From positions 1 to 40,228 of the forward strand of contig JAJDVR010000237.1 in the NCBI GenBank assembly GCA_022826025.1: a DNA stretch of 40,228 nucleotides, written 5' to 3'. The stretch is from Gemmatimonadota bacterium (lineage in GTDB: Bacteria > Gemmatimonadota > Gemmatimonadetes > Longimicrobiales > Gaopeijiaceae). The notes beneath the pieces were generated by a model. It saw only the letters and a program-made list of their open reading frames with translations. It ran no database searches and had not been told where the DNA came from. A program made the position numbers and the translations under genes. Positions 8,190 to 15,669 of this stretch are shown piece by piece (the first letter of the stretch is position 1; every line of letters begins with the position of its first letter).

Positions 8190-8791
8190 GACGCGCCGCT
8201 CCCGTCTTCCTCGTCCGCGGGCGACCTTCCCGTTCGACGCGGCCGCCGACTTCCCACAAACAGGGTCAGCACCCCCACCATGGCCGCGAACACGACCGTG
8301 GTCTCACCCAGGGTGTCGTAGCCTCGGTAGCTGGCCAGAACCGTGGTGACGATGTTCGGGATGTGCACTTCGAGCACGTCACCCTCATCACCCGCGAGGG
8401 GCACATGATCCGCCAGGTATTCCGGGGCGACGTGGCCGTGGACCGGGTTGTCGGGCTGACCCCATCGGGGCAGGTCGTAGGTGCCGTACACCAGCATGCC
8501 GCCGGTGACCAGCACGATCAGCAGCGGGACGATGGGCGACTTCGCGTGGCGCTTCTGCCGGGTTCCCACCAGCGCCAGCGTCCCGAGCGCCAGGATGGTG
8601 GAAACGCCGGCGCCCACCGCCACCTCCGTGAACGCGACGTCCACCGCGTCGAGCACGACAAACAGGGCGGCCGACAGGAAGCTGTAGATTCCCATCAGCA
8701 TCACCACGGCAACGAGATTGCGCAGGTGCAGGACACCGAAGGCGGTCACGGCCAGCAGTCCGAGAAGTGCGAGGTCGACGACGGATTCCAC
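8186..8791 (-). CDS. MbhD-MbhE-like fusion, equivalent to the C-terminal part of MrpA (DUF4040 type)
   Basis: This 201-aa membrane protein has two parts. Residues about 1-85 (LRNLVAVVMLMGIYSFLSAALFVVLDAVDVAFTEVAVGAG) match the DUF4040/MbhD module. Residues about 90-190 (NIVTTVLASYRGYDTLGETTVVFAAMVG) match the MbhE-like module. In classical Mrp operons both are the C-terminal end of the large MrpA. Here they form a separate gene without the N-terminal NuoL-like channel. The GTG start follows the mrpG stop directly (TGAGTG) and the stop overlaps mrpB by 4 nt. Confidence 0.88.
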   Translation of the reverse strand: MESVVDLALLGLLAVTAFGVLHLRNLVAVVMLMGIYSFLSAALFVVLDAVDVAFTEVAVGAGVSTILALGTLALVGTRQKRHAKSPIVPLLIVLVTGGMLVYGTYDLPRWGQPDNPVHGHVAPEYLADHVPLAGDEGDVLEVHIPNIVTTVLASYRGYDTLGETTVVFAAMVGVLTLFVGSRRPRRTGRSPADEEDGSGAS

Positions 8792-9112
8792 TCAGTCTCC
8801 TCCCTCGTCCTCGTGCACGACGGGCTCGACCTTCCCGTGCAGGGCGGCCTTGGCCAGCGCGTGGGTCGCCACCGGACTGGTGAACCAGAGAAAGCCCAGA
8901 ATCATGACCAGCCTCAGCGTCACCCCGTCGAATCCGGTCTGGAGCATGAGGCCGGTGAGGATGAAGAAGCTGCCCATGGTGTCGGTGAGCCCGGCCGCGT
9001 GCATGCGCGTGAAGACATCGGGCATGCGCAGGACGCCGATGCCGCCGACGACCACGAAGAAGCTGCCCAGCAGCAGAAGCGCTGCGCTCAGGTAGTCGAG
9101 AACCATCTCCAT
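8792..9112 (-). CDS. mrpG: Mrp antiporter subunit G
   Basis: This 106-aa, three-helix protein is of the MnhG/MrpG (PhaG) family. The motif GGIGVLRMPDVFTRMHAAGLTDTMG is the family signature and is intact. The ATG overlaps the mrpF stop by one base (TGATG). The acidic C-terminal tail (HEDEGGD) is cytoplasmic or periplasmic and variable in the family. It is a structural subunit of the antiporter. Confidence 0.95.
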   Translation of the reverse strand: MEMVLDYLSAALLLLGSFFVVVGGIGVLRMPDVFTRMHAAGLTDTMGSFFILTGLMLQTGFDGVTLRLVMILGFLWFTSPVATHALAKAALHGKVEPVVHEDEGGD

Positions 9113-9405
9113 CAGCCGGACTCCGTCTCGCCCGGGTGCGGCCCCGAGGCTCCCAGACTCCCGAACTGGAAGAACTTCAGCACCGCGATCGTGCCGATGA
9201 AGTTGAGAAGCCCGTAAGCGAGCGCCAGATCCAGGAACTCGGGCCGTCCCGTGAAGAATCCGATGAGCGCGATGGTGAGGACGGTCTTGGTGCCGAACAT
9301 GTTGACCGCCAGGACCCGGTCGTACACGGTTGGGCCGAGGAGCGCCCGGGCCATGGCCATGGCCATGGTGACCAGGACCGCTATCGAGGCGCCGACCACC
9401 ATCAT
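9112..9405 (-). CDS. mrpF: Mrp antiporter subunit F
   Basis: The ORF track shows a 248-aa reading, but only the last 97 residues are MrpF; the rest is a shadow of mrpE. I set the start at ATG 9405, which overlaps the mrpE stop (ATGA). The protein has three helices and the family motif LLGPTVYDRVLAVNMFGTKTVLTIALIGFFTGRPEFLDLALAYGLLNFIG. Its length matches the family (about 90-100 aa). Confidence 0.93.
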   Translation of the reverse strand: MMVVGASIAVLVTMAMAMARALLGPTVYDRVLAVNMFGTKTVLTIALIGFFTGRPEFLDLALAYGLLNFIGTIAVLKFFQFGSLGASGPHPGETESG

Positions 9406-9968
9406 GACGCGCCCTCCAGGCGGCACACCCGACGGTCCATCTCGCCCTCCTCGGTACCGTCCAGCGCTTCCTCGGTGAGGGCGTGGATGCGGAAGCCCTC
9501 GGCGTCGAGGCGGACCGTGATGGTGCCCGGCGTCAGGGTGATGGAGTTGGCGTAGATGAACCGCCCCAGATCCGTCTTCTGATGCCCCTGGAAGTCCACC
9601 AGCCGGGGGCGGATGGGAAGTCGGGGCGAGAGGATGACGCGGGCCACCGCGAGGTTCGACCTGAAGACCTCGACAACGAGCCAGGGGAGATAGAAGAGAA
9701 GCCCCGGGACGATGTGGAACGGCGCCCCTTCCCTGTCCGGCAGCTGCATCCTCGTCACGAGCAGCGCCACGCCCACGACCGACGCCGCGCCCAGTGTGAG
9801 AAGCAGCGTTGTGTAGTGTCCCGACATGAGCAGCCACACGGCGTACCACAACAGGCACAGGCCGGCTACGAGCGCGACGGGACGTTGGGTCAAATGCGAA
9901 TGCGGGCGGCTGGGAGAGGTCGGGGGTTCGGCGACGGGCAACCTACCAAGTGGACTGTGCCCCGTCAA
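9402..9968 (-). CDS. mrpE: Mrp antiporter subunit E
   Basis: This is an MrpE/MnhE family membrane protein, the first Mrp subunit in the operon. Two or three N-terminal helices (VALVAGLCLLWYAVWLLM) are followed by PFHIVPGLLFYLPWLVVEVFRSNLAVARVIL and the soluble region SITLTPGTITVRLDAEGFRIHAL, both typical of MrpE. The start is uncertain. The track begins at a TTG that overlaps the lptE-like gene by 26 nt and gives 188 aa. In-frame TTG codons at 9941 and 9893 would give 179 and 163 aa, the latter nearer the family length. None has a good Shine-Dalgarno sequence. The stop overlaps mrpF by 4 nt. Confidence 0.9.
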   Translation of the reverse strand: MTGHSPLGRLPVAEPPTSPSRPHSHLTQRPVALVAGLCLLWYAVWLLMSGHYTTLLLTLGAASVVGVALLVTRMQLPDREGAPFHIVPGLLFYLPWLVVEVFRSNLAVARVILSPRLPIRPRLVDFQGHQKTDLGRFIYANSITLTPGTITVRLDAEGFRIHALTEEALDGTEEGEMDRRVCRLEGAS

Positions 9969-10503
9969 TGATCAGCTGGGCCAGTCGTTCGATCGCCTCT
10001 TCGCGGGCCACATCCTCGGTTTCGGAGGCTTCCAGGAACTGCCCCTGCGCGCTGAGTCCTCCGTTCTCCCACAGGACCTCGTTGTTGACCACGTCGATCA
10101 GCTCGACCTGAAGGCTGATGCTCACCTGGCGCTGCAGCACCTCGGGGCCGCCGCCCCTCTGCCCGGCGCGAAAATTGGGGGCTCGAAGATCGTAACGACT
10201 GATGGTGCCGCGCAGGATGGCATCCGCGTTTTCTTCCGCACCCTGGTTGACGCCCAGCCCTCTGGGAACCTCGCGCAGCAGGAACTGGTGGATTTCCTGG
10301 GTGATCTCGAAGAGGCCGGTCTCGTTCTCGAAGGGGAGGATCGCCAGGCTGCGGATGTGATCCGGAAAGCTGCCCCCGCGGAAGCTGTAGTTGCAGCCCG
10401 ACAGCAGCAACATGGACAGAAGCGCGGCGCGCAACACCACGCGCTGGAGGGCCGGAATGCCGGGGGTGGGAGGCTTCGAACTGGACGGGAACTGGGGATT
10501 CAC
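9943..10503 (-). CDS. LptE-like LPS-assembly lipoprotein
   Basis: This is a predicted lipoprotein with lipobox LLLSGC and the post-signal sequence NYSFRGGSFPDHIRSLAILPFENETG, typical of the LptE/RlpB-like family in non-proteobacterial diderms. LptE plugs the LptD barrel that places LPS in the outer leaflet. The rest (AILRGTISRYD, VSISLQVELIDVVNNEVLW) fits the family's beta-strand pattern. The track starts at GTG 10509. The second GTG (10503) is better spaced from GGAG. An ATG at 10413 would give a shorter, more ordinary signal peptide. It precedes mrpE and overlaps that gene's annotated start. Confidence 0.8.
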   Translation of the reverse strand: MNPQFPSSSKPPTPGIPALQRVVLRAALLSMLLLSGCNYSFRGGSFPDHIRSLAILPFENETGLFEITQEIHQFLLREVPRGLGVNQGAEENADAILRGTISRYDLRAPNFRAGQRGGGPEVLQRQVSISLQVELIDVVNNEVLWENGGLSAQGQFLEASETEDVAREEAIERLAQLIIDGAQSTW

Positions 10504-10516
10504 GCGCACTCCTCGG

Positions 10517-11230
10517 TTACATGTCCTGGTTGCGTGGGAACCAGATGTCGGACGGATAGGACTCCACGGTCTCGACCGTTTCGAGCGTGAAGGTCAGCTC
10601 GCGGAAGTCGATGAGATTGCGGTAGGTCGCTTCGGCCGGAAAGCCGTCGCGCAGGGGGAGCGCCAGGGAGAGCTGATCCACCGTCTCGCCGTCGCGCAGG
10701 AGAGCGAGCGCGGCCACGTCCCCATTGTCGTCGAGTTCGTACAGCAGGTCCGGCCGGCTGCTCGAGTCATAGGTGAGGCGAAGCGTGCCGTCGTCCTCCT
10801 GCCATCCCCGCGCCAGGCGGTAGTCGCCTCCGGGGCGAAAGATGCCCAGGGAGGACCAGAAGAGTGCCGGCGGCGGGACCAGTTCATCCGACGCGCCCTC
10901 GGGAAGCCGGAGATCGTCGCCGACCAGGGCCGCGCGCAGCACGGTCTCGCCCTGCCCGGTGAAGAGGTCCAGCCGCGCGCGGTACGGGGGTTCCAGCCGG
11001 GCGACCCCGCGACCGCCCGAGCGCAGCCCCGGTTCGCGCACGTTCCAGTCGAATATGAGCCGTACCGGGGTCTCGAGCCGGGTCTGTGCCTCCACCAGCA
11101 GCGCGCGGCGATGGTAGTCCATGGCCGGCGAGCCGGAGGGTGGAGGCTCGGGCGGTCGGGGCGGCCCGCAGCTCACGGTCAGCGCGGCGCCGGCGAGGAC
11201 GAACACGCGCCGGAAACGGGAACAGCTCAT
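10517..11230 (-). CDS. LolB/DUF4292-like outer-membrane lipoprotein
   Basis: The ORF track starts 16 codons early. ATG 11230 gives a 237-aa lipoprotein with signal MSCSRFRRVFVLAGAALTVSCG (lipobox TVSC). The mature part begins with a proline-rich linker. It then shows an alternating beta pattern (VRLIFDWNVREPGLRSGGRGVARLEPPYRARLDLFTGQGETVLRAALVGDDLRLP) resembling the LolA/LolB half-barrel fold and the DUF4292 family, which bind lipoproteins or lipids at the envelope. No catalytic motif is visible. It lies 13 nt upstream of the LptE-like gene, which fits an envelope biogenesis role. The family call is a pattern judgement only. Confidence 0.6.
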   Translation of the reverse strand: MSCSRFRRVFVLAGAALTVSCGPPRPPEPPPSGSPAMDYHRRALLVEAQTRLETPVRLIFDWNVREPGLRSGGRGVARLEPPYRARLDLFTGQGETVLRAALVGDDLRLPEGASDELVPPPALFWSSLGIFRPGGDYRLARGWQEDDGTLRLTYDSSSRPDLLYELDDNGDVAALALLRDGETVDQLSLALPLRDGFPAEATYRNLIDFRELTFTLETVETVESYPSDIWFPRNQDM

Positions 11231-11296
11231 TCGGAATCGCGGTTTCAAGGCCGATGCGCTTGCCAGGGTGGGGACCACTGCCTACAACGATAATCG

Positions 11297-12085
11297 ATGT
11301 CAGACCGGAATCCGAGACCGAATCCGCAGGCTGTCAAGCCTGCCTACGTGGTGAGCGACGCCCACCTCGAGGCGACCCCGGGCGCGCGCGCCGCCGATCT
11401 CGTGGCCTGGTTGCGCCATGTGCGCGGACGCGCTTCGCACGTGGTCCTGAACGGAGACATCTTCGACTTCTGGTTCGAGTACCGGCGCGCGATTCCGCGC
11501 GGGCACGTGCGCGTCCTCGGCGCGGTCGCGGAGGTGGTGGACGCGGGCGTGCCCGTGACCTTTCTGGGCGGAAACCACGACTGGTGGGGCGGCTCGTGTC
11601 TGGCGGAGGAGATCGGGGTGTCGTTTCATCGCGCTCCCATTCGCACCTCCCTCGCCGGGCGCACCGCCTACATCGCTCACGGCGACGGGCTGGGCCGCGG
11701 CGATTACGGCTATCGGGTGGCGAGCGGCATCCTCAGGTCGCGCATGTTCCGCCGCGCCTTCCGCTGGATCCATCCGGACCTCGGCGGTCGGCTCGCCACT
11801 GTTCTCTCCAGGACCGACAGCCACGAGGGCCATCCTGGGGAAGGAAGCCGCCAGCGCGCCAGGGCGCTGGAGGCGCTTGCGGTACGGGAGCTGGAGCGCG
11901 ACGAGACCCTCGACATCGTGGTGTTCGGCCACACCCATATCCCTGCGGTGGTTGAAGTTGCGGGCCGCTATTACCTGAACGCCGGCACGTGGATGCGCGA
12001 GCGTTCCTATGCGGTTGTCGAAGCCTCGGGGGCCCCGCGGATCGAACGCTGGGAGGGCGGACTGCCTTCCTCCTGGCCTATCTAG
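11297..12085 (+). CDS. LpxH-like UDP-2,3-diacylglucosamine diphosphatase / calcineurin-like phosphoesterase
   Basis: This 262-aa metallophosphoesterase has the full metal-binding set: DAH near residue 20, NGDIFDFWFE, GGNHDWW, AHGDGLG and FGHTHIP. GDIFDFWFE and NHDWW are hallmarks of the LpxH/YbbF branch, which makes lipid X in lipid A synthesis. It is transcribed divergently from the LolB-like/LptE-like/Mrp set, 66 nt away. It converges on the DUF5683 gene, with the two stop codons sharing CTAG at 12082-12085. A non-LpxH phosphoesterase cannot be excluded. Confidence 0.82.
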   Translation: MSDRNPRPNPQAVKPAYVVSDAHLEATPGARAADLVAWLRHVRGRASHVVLNGDIFDFWFEYRRAIPRGHVRVLGAVAEVVDAGVPVTFLGGNHDWWGGSCLAEEIGVSFHRAPIRTSLAGRTAYIAHGDGLGRGDYGYRVASGILRSRMFRRAFRWIHPDLGGRLATVLSRTDSHEGHPGEGSRQRARALEALAVRELERDETLDIVVFGHTHIPAVVEVAGRYYLNAGTWMRERSYAVVEASGAPRIERWEGGLPSSWPI

Positions 12086-12702
12086 CTGCCCCGAAGGAAC
12101 TCCGGCGTCCAGGGCAGCGACAGGCCGACCTCGAACGCCGTGCCGGACGGACCCGCGACCGGTTCCACCGTCAGCGGTGCGGGGAAATCGGCGAGGTGGG
12201 CCGATACGAATGCGTCGGCTCCCCCGAAGAAGACGAAGAACACGACCAGCGCAACCCAGTCCTCCATCTGCTCGTCGCGCGCGGTCACCAGCAGGCGAAT
12301 GTCCTCAATGCTCTCGTCGGCCGCGAGTTGCGCCTCGATGGCCCCCGGTTCGACGCCGTCACGCAGAAGCTCCGCGGTCTTCGCGGCCTCGAGCATCTGC
12401 TGGCGCCGCCTGGCAGTGCCGCGCAGCGAGTCGGTCTTGTAGGCCATCCACACGTTGCCCGCCTGGGCGAGAAAGTAGAAGGCGGCTCGGCCGTACGAGC
12501 CCGAGGACGCCTGTCCCCAGCCGGGGACGAGGACGCTGCGCAGGAAGGCGCCGCCGGGAGATGGACGGCCCGTCGATGGCGATGCCTCCACGGAATCCGC
12601 CGATTCCGGCTCTACGTTCGCCTGCGCTTCCTGGGCGCCGGCGCCCGCGGGCATGGCCAGGGCGGCAACGGTCACCGCGGTTGCGGCAAGGATCCGTCCC
12701 AT
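12082..12702 (-). CDS. DUF5683-like envelope protein
   Basis: With ATG 12702 as start (the track begins 35 codons earlier) this is a 206-aa protein with a signal peptide MGRILAATAVTVAALAMPAGAGAQ. A stretch GGAFLRSVLVPGWGQASSGSYGRAAFYFLAQ follows, the typical PGWGQ pattern of DUF5683 proteins. A charged helical segment (RRRQQMLEAAKTAELL) and a hydrophobic helix (WVALVVFFVFFGGADAFVSAHLADF) come next. Function is unknown. An AT-rich, promoter-like patch lies about 100 nt upstream. The stop is shared with lpxH on the other strand. Confidence 0.72.
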   Translation of the reverse strand: MGRILAATAVTVAALAMPAGAGAQEAQANVEPESADSVEASPSTGRPSPGGAFLRSVLVPGWGQASSGSYGRAAFYFLAQAGNVWMAYKTDSLRGTARRRQQMLEAAKTAELLRDGVEPGAIEAQLAADESIEDIRLLVTARDEQMEDWVALVVFFVFFGGADAFVSAHLADFPAPLTVEPVAGPSGTAFEVGLSLPWTPEFLRGS

Positions 12703-12936
12703 CGTAGCGGAGCCCGGGCGGGACGGAGGGTGCATCGCCGGCAGCCGTGGACGGGTGCGCCGAGCATGGGATTCCGACATCCGGCAGCATATCCGCAAGC
12801 CCATCAATTACATTATCTTATGCAGCAATGTACGTTCTCTGCGAAGAGGCCTGCCGGCCAGCGTCCAAACGAGCCTGGACCCGCTGGCGAACTCGGCTGA
12901 TACCCGGCAGCTATCGAGACGTTCTGCATTCCCTCC

Positions 12937-12970
12937 GATTGCTCGAGCCGGGCTGATTGCTCGAGCCGGG
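12937..12970. repeat. two-copy tandem repeat, 18-bp period
   Basis: GATTGCTCGAGCCGGG occurs at 12937-12952 and again at 12955-12970 without mismatch. Each copy contains the palindrome CTCGAG. It lies mid-way in the DUF5683-tonB intergenic region. The role is unknown; it could be a pair of protein-binding sites or simple slippage. Confidence 0.8.
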
Positions 12971-13089
12971 ACTCGCGGCCCGAGGCACGGACAACTCCGC
13001 TTCATCGGCTCGCGGATGCCGTCCATCCCATCACCGTCGCCGCGCGCGTCGACGAGGGGTCGCCGTGCCGCCCGGCACAGGCTCGGGAA

Positions 13090-13137
13090 TTGCATGCAAC
13101 TCGATAACGGACGATGCGCATGCAACTGCGTCGTCCC
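13090..13137. promoter_or_regulatory. possible operator upstream of tonB
   Basis: TTGCATGCAA at 13090-13099 is a perfect 10-bp palindrome. GCATGCAACT recurs at 13092-13101 and 13128-13137, 36 bp apart, all within 85 nt of the tonB start. Paired palindromic sites on the same DNA face at this distance suggest a repressor or activator site. No known regulator consensus is recognised. Confidence 0.3.
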
Positions 13138-13173
13138 CGCGATGGAGTCGGAACGCCGCACGGAGGAGAGATC

Positions 13174-13854
13174 ATGAGCGACCGCGACCAACACCACCAG
13201 GCCTCGTCTCGGACAGTCGCCAACGACCGCTTCAAGAGGTCGTTCGGCACTTGGCTCTGGAGCTCCGTCCTCACCGCAACTGCGCTGCATTTCGCGATGT
13301 TCATGTTCTGGCCGGACATGACCGCAGCGAATGTCTCGCTGGACCCGGCGGTGATCGAAGTGGTGGAAGTTCCCGACGAGATCCCGCTTCCACCCGAGCC
13401 TGAGCCGATCAACCGGCCGGCCGTCCCCGTAATCACCATCGACATAAGCGAGGAGATCACCATCTCGCCGACCACGTTTCGGGACAACCCGGTCGAGAAG
13501 CTCCCCGAACCGCGCGAAGATGAAGCGCGCACCAACCTCATCGACGAGCCCGGGTTTACGCCGATGACCGTACCTCCGAGGCTTACCAACGAGCGTGAGG
13601 TGCGGCGTGCGCTCGAGCGGGAGTATCCCGCGATCCTGCGCGACGCGGGAATCGGTGGGAGGGTGCTCGTGCACTTCTTCATCGACGAGGAAGGGATCGT
13701 GCGTAGAACGCTGGTGGCGGCGACATCCGGACACGCGTCGCTCGACGAGGCCGCGCTGAGGGTTGCGGGCGTGGCCAGGTTCACGCCGGCGCTCAACCTG
13801 GACCAACTGGTGCCGGTGTGGATCCAGCTTCCGATCACCTTCGAGGTGCGGTAG
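13174..13854 (+). CDS. tonB: energy transducer TonB
   Basis: This 226-aa protein starts at ATG 13174, 20 codons inside the track ORF and behind a strong GGAGGAGAG. One N-terminal membrane anchor (LWSSVLTATALHFAMFMFWP) is followed by a Pro/Glu-rich periplasmic spacer (PLPPEPEPINRPAVPVI). The C-terminal TonB domain reads REVRRALEREYPAILRDAGIGGRVLVHFFIDEEG and HASLDEAALRVAGVARFTPAL. TonB passes proton-motive energy from ExbB/D to outer-membrane receptors; ExbB/D and receptors are not in the window. Possible operator repeats lie just upstream. The M16 genes follow 141 nt downstream. Confidence 0.93.
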   Translation: MSDRDQHHQASSRTVANDRFKRSFGTWLWSSVLTATALHFAMFMFWPDMTAANVSLDPAVIEVVEVPDEIPLPPEPEPINRPAVPVITIDISEEITISPTTFRDNPVEKLPEPREDEARTNLIDEPGFTPMTVPPRLTNEREVRRALEREYPAILRDAGIGGRVLVHFFIDEEGIVRRTLVAATSGHASLDEAALRVAGVARFTPALNLDQLVPVWIQLPITFEVR

Positions 13855-13995
13855 AGGACGCCCGCTCGCCCCACGCAACACCCCGCTGCATTCTAAGGGG
13901 GCCCGCTCGATCGAGGCATTGACTCGCACACCCGGCGCATACGCGCTTGATCGTGGGAACGGATGCCTCGTAACCAACGCAGGAGGGCCGCCACA

Positions 13996-15669
13996 ATGAG
14001 GACTTTGCTCGCCGTCGCCTTGGCAGGTGCCACTGCTGCCCTGGCGTTTCCCGCTGTACGAGGATCATCGGCGCCACGCCCCGATGTGGTGTCGATTTCC
14101 GCGGTTACCGAGCTCGCTCCCCAAACCCCCGCTCCAACGCTGCAGGTACAGGAGCACGTCCTCGACAACGGCTTCACGATTCTTCTCGTCGAGGACCATC
14201 GAACGCCCCGGGTGGCCGCCAACCTGTGGATCCGGGTCGGATCCATGCAGGAGGCAGTGGGGCTCCATGGCATCACGCACTTCCTGGAGCACGTCATTCA
14301 CCAGGGGACCACGACGTTCGGCACCCGCGATCTTGCCACCGAACTGCCCATCCTGCAGGAGATCCACGACACCGAACAGGAGCTCATCGCGGCGCGCAAC
14401 CGTGCGCGCAATCAGCTTCGTGAGCGGGATGTCTTCTACGATGAACTGGGGTGGCCGGTCACCCCCGAGATGCAGGCTCTCAGGGAGCGGCTCTACGAAC
14501 TCGAGGACCGCGACAACGAGTACCGTGACTTCTGGACCTCGTACAAGTGGTACATGGAGCACGGCGGGTACGTGCGCCACCTGGATCCCGTGCCGGCCAG
14601 CACCGAGCAGGACTACATGGAGATGAACATGGCGCTCCCCCGGGAGCATCTGGAGCTCTTCTTCCGGCTCGAGGCGGAGCGCATGGTGAATGCGGTCTTC
14701 AGAGGCTGGGAGGCGCAGCGTTTCACTGTCCTGGAGCAGATCCTCGGAGGGAAGAGCCGGCCGCAGACCCGCTTCAACGAGGCGATCGACGGCGTCACCT
14801 CCCAGGGACACCCGGTCTACGTTCCGGACGGGGGGCACCTCCGCGACTTCGACAACTTCACGCGCGCCGCGATGTGGCGCATCTACGACGACTACTTTGT
14901 GCCCGACAACGCGGCGCTGGTGCTGGTCGGGGACGCGACCCTCGACGAGATCATACCTCTCGCGGAACGCTATTTCGGTGCGCTGCCCCGGGGGCCCGCG
15001 CCGCCCGCGAATCTCGACATCGAAGCCGAACTGGTGCCCGGCGGATCGATCCGGCTCGACTGGACCGAACCGCTCTCGCCACAGGTGCACCTGCGTTACC
15101 GCATCCCGGGGATGGGACACCCCGACCGGCCCGTGCTCGATCTCATTGCCGCGCTTCTGAACGGGCCCCACGGGATGGCCGGCCAGAGGTTGGCGGCGAG
15201 CGGCACCGGGGCCTCCGTGACCGCCGACTTCCGGGTGATCCACACGTACCGCTTCGGGTCCCCCGGCGCGTTCAACCTCGTCGCGCGGGCGCCCGCGGAT
15301 GGCGACCTGGCGGCCGTCGAGCGGACGCTGCTCGACGCCGTAGCCGACATCCGGGAGGGAAGGATCGACGCTGGCGCGCTGGAGCGAGCGCGCAAGGGCC
15401 TCCGTGTCGAGTGGGCCGAGTTCCTGGACAACCCCCAGGAACTCGCCTTCCTGATCGGGCACCACCACACGATGAACCACTGGAGCGTATTGCCGGACCT
15501 GATCGAGGCGCGGGACGCGGCGACGGCGGCCGACGTGCAGCGTGTCGCATCGACCTATTTCGTCCCCTCGAATCGGGTGATCGCCACGGCGCGCGCCCAG
15601 CCTCCGGAAGGAAGCGGGCCGAGCTGGCTCGACTTCCTGTGGGCCGAGCTGCCGGGGGACGGGCGATGA
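13996..15669 (+). CDS. M16 family zinc metallopeptidase (catalytic partner)
   Basis: ATG 13996 sits 9 nt after AGGAGG and gives 557 aa with a signal peptide (MRTLLAVALAGATAALAFPA). The inverted zinc motif HxxEH is HFLEH (residues 95-99). The third ligand is probably the Glu of QRFTVLEQIL (about residue 247). In ordinary M16 peptidases that distance is about 75 residues; here it is about 150. The extra ~70 residues form a charged, helical insertion (ILQEIHDTEQELIAARNRARNQ). The C-terminal half is the usual M16 inactive lobe (LSPQVHLRYRIPGMGHPDRPVLDLIAALL). It overlaps the partner gene by 4 nt. It is probably periplasmic; the substrate is unknown. Confidence 0.9.
   Translation: MRTLLAVALAGATAALAFPAVRGSSAPRPDVVSISAVTELAPQTPAPTLQVQEHVLDNGFTILLVEDHRTPRVAANLWIRVGSMQEAVGLHGITHFLEHVIHQGTTTFGTRDLATELPILQEIHDTEQELIAARNRARNQLRERDVFYDELGWPVTPEMQALRERLYELEDRDNEYRDFWTSYKWYMEHGGYVRHLDPVPASTEQDYMEMNMALPREHLELFFRLEAERMVNAVFRGWEAQRFTVLEQILGGKSRPQTRFNEAIDGVTSQGHPVYVPDGGHLRDFDNFTRAAMWRIYDDYFVPDNAALVLVGDATLDEIIPLAERYFGALPRGPAPPANLDIEAELVPGGSIRLDWTEPLSPQVHLRYRIPGMGHPDRPVLDLIAALLNGPHGMAGQRLAASGTGASVTADFRVIHTYRFGSPGAFNLVARAPADGDLAAVERTLLDAVADIREGRIDAGALERARKGLRVEWAEFLDNPQELAFLIGHHHTMNHWSVLPDLIEARDAATAADVQRVASTYFVPSNRVIATARAQPPEGSGPSWLDFLWAELPGDGR

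Larger units (their letters stand above)
12703..13173. other. ~470-nt divergent intergenic region without a credible gene
   Basis: This gap separates the divergent DUF5683 and tonB genes. The only ORFs across it are low-complexity GC shadows. It contains an AT-rich island (about 12802-12835, ATCAATTACATTATCTTATG) that stands out in very GC-rich DNA. On the minus strand the island reads TAAGATAAT, a possible -10 for the DUF5683 gene, though I see no good -35. It also holds an 18-nt-period tandem repeat (12937-12970) and a repeated GCATGCAACT motif just upstream of tonB (13090-13137). Confidence 0.6.

Noticed and set aside
12653-13177. 174-aa plus-strand ORF across the DUF5683-tonB gap
   Set aside because: It starts inside DUF5683, ends at the tonB start region, and has no conserved pattern, signal peptide or plausible ribosome binding site.
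13919-13944. TTGACT as a -35 box upstream of the M16 gene
   Set aside because: No acceptable -10 sequence lies at 16-18 nt, so I did not call a promoter.
14065-15480. 471-aa minus-strand ORF opposite the M16 gene
   Set aside because: It lies wholly antisense to a gene with a zinc motif and good ribosome binding site, and its composition is the usual Arg/Val/Gly shadow.
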